From: Torymus aiolomorphi
Taxonomy: Eukaryota; Arthropoda; Insecta; Hymenoptera; Torymidae
Direction: 5' to 3'
DNA: 64,000 nt
Assembly: GCA_036365515.1 (NCBI GenBank)
Contig: CM070875.1
Span: 6,545,001-6,609,000, forward strand
In this document: positions 59,726 through 64,000 of the stretch, piece after piece
Layout: every line of letters begins with the position of its first letter
How positions within the stretch are numbered: position 1 is the first letter of the stretch
Notes under the pieces: generated by a model
Databases searched by the model: none
What the model was told of the DNA's origin: nothing
The model's input: the letters and a program-made list of their open reading frames with translations, nothing else
Translations under genes and position numbers: made by a program

Positions 59726-61410
59726 TATATGTACATGAGGGTTGAAAAGTACAACGCGTGCGTGCGCGCTCGTGTTTGACAATATTGAGCTTTTGTTTCG
59801 TCTTTTTCGCGCGACTGATATGGCGAGTTTCGGTGTTGCGAGGTAGCTATTTTCGGACGAAACTTTTCTTTTGATCAAGTGAGAAATTTAAATGTTTCGG
59901 AACTGGAATAAGAATTCGAAATAAAAAACAAGGTCGTGTATTTAAATTGAATATTTTTAATACAAATAGCCTTGTTAGACTAGAGGTACCATAATAACTG
60001 ATCTTATATAAAGAAAAGCAATGAATCAACGGCAATCTATTTATATATCATACTTCAGCCACGCCATATCCATACAAATTGTGCTTTTAGATATATCCTT
60101 CATTTTATACCACGAAATTCATTTTCTTTTTGCGCTAATCCCATCTGAGGATCGTACAAATACTTTAAAAGTTCCAAGCTCAATATTTATTATATACATT
60201 GCTCCGGTGATTTATCAACACATTAAAGATCAAGCAAACGAGGAACCCCTGCGATTTCTATCGAACAAAGAAATCGGATCGATCATAACTCAACGACCAA
60301 AAAAAAACACACATTGCAATTTCATAGTACTTCCCCCGTACACCAGATCAAATCTCGCGCGACAATCTATATTCCTTATTGCCATCATTACCGTCGCGAT
60401 ACGCTAAATTAAAGATCATCACAACAACTCACACGTGACGGCGCATTACACAATCAGCCCGCGCATTATCTCCCATTCCCCCCTCCGCGTTATATTCTGA
60501 AAATAAAACAATATCAATCGTTCTATTTCGAGCCTCCGTTATATATTCCCGCGCGTGCATCGCGTTTGTAAATATAAAAGCTCATGCGGCGATCGATCGC
60601 GAGCTCGGCCTGCACGAGGCATCACGAACAATTGATCAAAGAACGCGCGCGCGCGCAGACGAGAAAGAGTAAAGGCGGCAAATTTAAAGGGGGGAGGTTA
60701 AGCCTCGAGTGAAATCGAGCCAATCAGCGGATTCGTCGCGCGCGTTTAATGGGCGCTAATTGACACGGCATCCATCGCGACGGCGACACCAAATGTGCCG
60801 GGGAGGAGAAAGAAAGAGAGATGGTGACACGTGCACCTTGCGACGAACGTTCGTTGCTCTGTGTGTGTGAAGAATTACGTCGGATGGGTAGCACGTGTGG
60901 AATTCTTTTTTTTGTGGGCTTTGAAGCGGTGGGGAATCCCGGAGGCTCGTGGGATTTTCGCGTACGGAAGAGGACGTAAAAAGCGAACGTCGTGGGATTT
61001 ATATCAAGTTTTATGTATCTAGATGGGCGTAGATTGGGGTTATGAGGCGCGCGTGGCCTGTGATATGGTAATGAGCGATATAAAGATGAATTATTTCTTT
61101 TGTAAAATTTAAGATTTCAGAAATTAATTCAAACGAGTTCAAATTTGTTTGTACACGGCAAGTTAAATGGAGAAAATAAATTTTCATGTATATTTGTGCA
61201 TATTTAATTTACGCTCATCATTTAATTTTGGAAAACATTATAGGAAAAGCTGTTCAATTTGTTCCATTATATTTCAATTTACATACGAGTTATTATAAAT
61301 TAATATATTATCGCATTTTCCTACAATTAGTATATTGATCAGAAAAAGCATGCAAACGTATATTTAACTATCTACAATGACCTCTTTTATATATTATAAC
61401 AATATCAATG
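59726..61410. other. Intergenic DNA, no supported gene
   Basis: AT-rich to about 60,400, then a CpG-rich island to about 61,010 with a (GC)n run at 60,644-60,655. A 128-codon plus-strand frame (60,021-60,407) is AT-rich and has no recognised domain. Confidence 0.45.
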
Positions 61411-61470
61411 TGTGTGTGTGTACGTGTGTGTGTGTGTGTGTGTGCGTGTGCGTGTGTGCGTGCGTGCGTG

Positions 61471-61513
<43 letters not shown>
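61411..61513 (+). repeat. (TG)n microsatellite with CG variants
   Basis: About 100 bp, mainly TG with TGCG interruptions. Open frames here are artefacts. Confidence 0.95.
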
Positions 61514-64000
61514 AACGGAATGCTATTTCCGCTTAGCTCATTCAAAGCACTTTACCATTCTCCCTTTTTCGGAATAAAATTACTTCACAGTAAAGAGAGC
61601 TTCCTTACCACTTAGGTCTCGGTTAAAAGCAACATTTTCCCAACTATCATACATACATACCACTGTTTACTTACACCCCCTCAAAGCCCTACAAAAGTTA
61701 CAACGAAGCGTCCACGATTTAATGGGTAAAAAGCCAAACGGACGCTGCGGGGTAATTGGCCTGGAAAGTTTTCGACATAATCTCCCACCACGGCTAACCA
61801 AAAGAGCTTTCGGCTCATGTAATTTTAAAGTTTGGCAGGTCAGGCGTGGGAGGAACTAACCGCCGCGAGCGTGTGATAAGTACAAGTGGATAAAGCCCAG
61901 AATACGCGACTGCGAGCTCTTTTCAAGGGCCGCTTGATCTCGTTTAGATTCTTCTTTCGTTTAATTAGAGCGAGTGCAGTTAGAAAAGTAACCTGGGGAA
62001 AATATGAGAACGATGAAAAATCGAGGTCCGACGTTGAAGTTATTATCGATGGGAACTTATGTGTAATCCTTGGCAATGTCAGAGCGCGGCAGATTTATCG
62101 AATTTCGTTAAACTCGCGGCCGAAAGCTTAACGAAGTTTTCTCATTCATGGATTTCAAGATTACGGGATTACCCGTAGTTTGTTCGCTGTTTTACATCTC
62201 GCTCGAGGCCGAGCCGATTCCATAATAATGAACTACTGCGCGAAAGTCGAAAAATTCGCCGTCGGTGACGGCTTTACTGGCGATTTCTCAATGCAGATTT
62301 ATGGATCGGATGTGGAGTCGGCCCGGCGCCTAGAAAAAAGGTTACTACAAGCACACGTATAACCGTTCCAATAAAAAACGAATGTGTGGTTTCATGCTCT
62401 CTACTTTTACTGTAACGAAAGTAGTAAAAGGTCCCCAGATTTCCATCAATTACCACCGGGCTAAAAATGTTAAACACAGAGCTTAGCTACTTCAAAAACT
62501 TCCCACGTGCTGCGTACAACAAACAGCTCCCACTTCGGAACCCCTCGTAACATCCGAAACTTCGCTATATACGCGGCATTACGCAACTTGCGCAGGGGAC
62601 GAGGCGAAAGAAGAACGTGTTCCGGGTAACCCGAGCGGCCCATTCCCCTTTTTGGGATTGGGATTAATTTTCAGCAATTTGTATTGTCGTCGCCGTCGTC
62701 GTCGTTAGCGCTAAATCACGCTTTTCAATTAGTCGATATACTTACGCGTGCCAGAGATGAAGAGAGAGAGCGCGCAGCTCAAGTTTCTGTGTCAGTGGAT
62801 TGAGAAGCGCCCATTTGACGGGGCGTATTCATTGATGATGCCAGGTTTTTGAGTTTTCTCAGGGTTTGATTTGAGATAAGAAACAAGATAGAGCGTCAGA
62901 GAGAGCTTTTTGAATGAATCAAGTTTCATTGATACTCTCGAATAACGGAGAATGTAAATAGAAATTATTGTACGATATAATCAGTTAAAATTTACAAATT
63001 TCAATCTATTTTAGCATTGGAATTAACATCGAAAAAAGCAAAAAACATCGGAATTCATGGAAGATTTTACTTTGTGATTCTCTTTATATAAATAACTGGA
63101 AAGGTAACATAAAACGAAGAGTATAATATATATGTGAATCGAGAGTTCAGGTTATCCGTTCAGATATTATAATGTTTATTATTATCATCAAATAAATGCA
63201 CGTTCAGGTCCATAACAAAAGTACAAAAATAGCTAATTCAAATTTTCAAAAAAATGACACATTCTAACTAAATTAATTTTAGTAACCCCCCTCGTTGAGG
63301 AAACCGCAAAAAAACTGTATTACCAAAAGTGAATTATCAGATAAAATAAAAACGCATCAACAAAAAATAAAAAATGGATTTTTGACCCACTATGAGACAA
63401 AAAAAAAACAAAAGAAAAAGCTTTGTCCCTTGAAAATCGGTTAAGCAGAAGCTGAGATCTCGAGGCACACATACATCCACACAGACATTTAAATTTGTAT
63501 TTTGACTCAAAATAACTCAAAATAAATTCTTACTATTACAAAGAGAAAGCCAAAATAAATGAAAAGCACTATTTTTATGTATATTTAATAAAAAACATGT
63601 AAAATAATTTTAAATATTATGTACTTTCTATTTGTTCACACAAAACGCGTATTTACCTATCAATGTGTAAATACGTAACTTTTGTTAAAATACGTTGCTA
63701 CCTTATATGATTAAGTTAAAAATATTTTTATATCAACTCAATGACATATGAGAAAATAGACATTATTAATTCCCAACCCAATAAATTTATACCCTCTACC
63801 AATCAACGAACGCCATCGTTCTTAAAAAGAAAATAAAAATGCTAATCAAGCAATCTCTTCCAAAGAAATCACAGATCGTTCTGGCACACACGCACATATA
63901 CGCACACCGAGGCCAGACGATCCCCTCAATCAAAATGACCCGCCGACCGTAAAACCACCTAAAAAAAACAGGGAACCTCGGTGTTCAAACCGTCAACTCT
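61514..64000. other. Intergenic DNA, no supported gene
   Basis: CpG-richer from 61,700 to 62,850, with a GTCGTC triplet run at 62,686-62,706, then AT-rich to the end. Open frames up to 81 codons overlap on both strands. No RNA gene or repeat recognised. Confidence 0.45.

Noticed and set aside
60021..60407. 128-codon plus-strand frame
   Set aside because: AT-rich and Ile-rich, with no domain and no supporting signals; probably chance.

Overview
This window looks like nuclear DNA of an insect. It has spliced genes with GT-AG introns and AATAAA polyadenylation signals, long AT-rich intergenic DNA broken by CpG-rich islands with (AG)n tracts, long microsatellites, and many small DNA-transposon remnants. 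The F-box/LRR gene and the transposon mix would fit a hymenopteran such as a parasitoid wasp, but nothing here proves the order. Only one gene is convincingly intact; the rest is broken gene copies, mobile elements and DNA in which I see no gene.

Layout. 1-17,050: no convincing gene. It holds a TTAA-flanked MITE (819-1741), two copies of a TA-flanked MITE carrying a tRNA-Lys-like segment (3741-4460, 11926-12644), an element with six copies of a 15-bp motif (14191-14890) and a palindromic MITE (14918-15150). 17,051-19,101 (minus): an F-box/LRR gene broken by a one-base frameshift and by a 746-bp Transib-like MITE flanked by a 5-bp CAACG duplication. 19,859-20,456 (minus): a fragment (exons 2-3) of a trypsin-like protease gene. 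21,170-22,636: a tandem duplication of about 715 bp.

23,260-46,502 is a giant imperfect palindrome. Its arms (23,260-34,947 and 37,532-46,502) flank a 2.6-kb spacer. Each arm carries one six-exon trypsin gene and several kilobases of flanking DNA. The left copy (A, plus strand, 254 aa) is intact. The right copy (B, minus strand) has lost the AG acceptor before exon 3, has IVGG changed to IFGG, and differs from A at nine residues with no silent change seen. Insertions, deletions and substitutions separate the arms.

46,503-64,000: transposons and gene-poor DNA, including a 72-bp perfect hairpin (49,335-49,406) and two short non-autonomous Helitrons (51,140-51,632 and 59,031-59,360). The second Helitron has its empty target site visible in another repeat copy in the same window. 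A 43-codon open frame at 55,350 is the only other possible coding exon. Several repeat families share pieces, including a hairpin family with the core CTCGCTTCGCTCG, so the insertion order of many elements can be read from this window alone.
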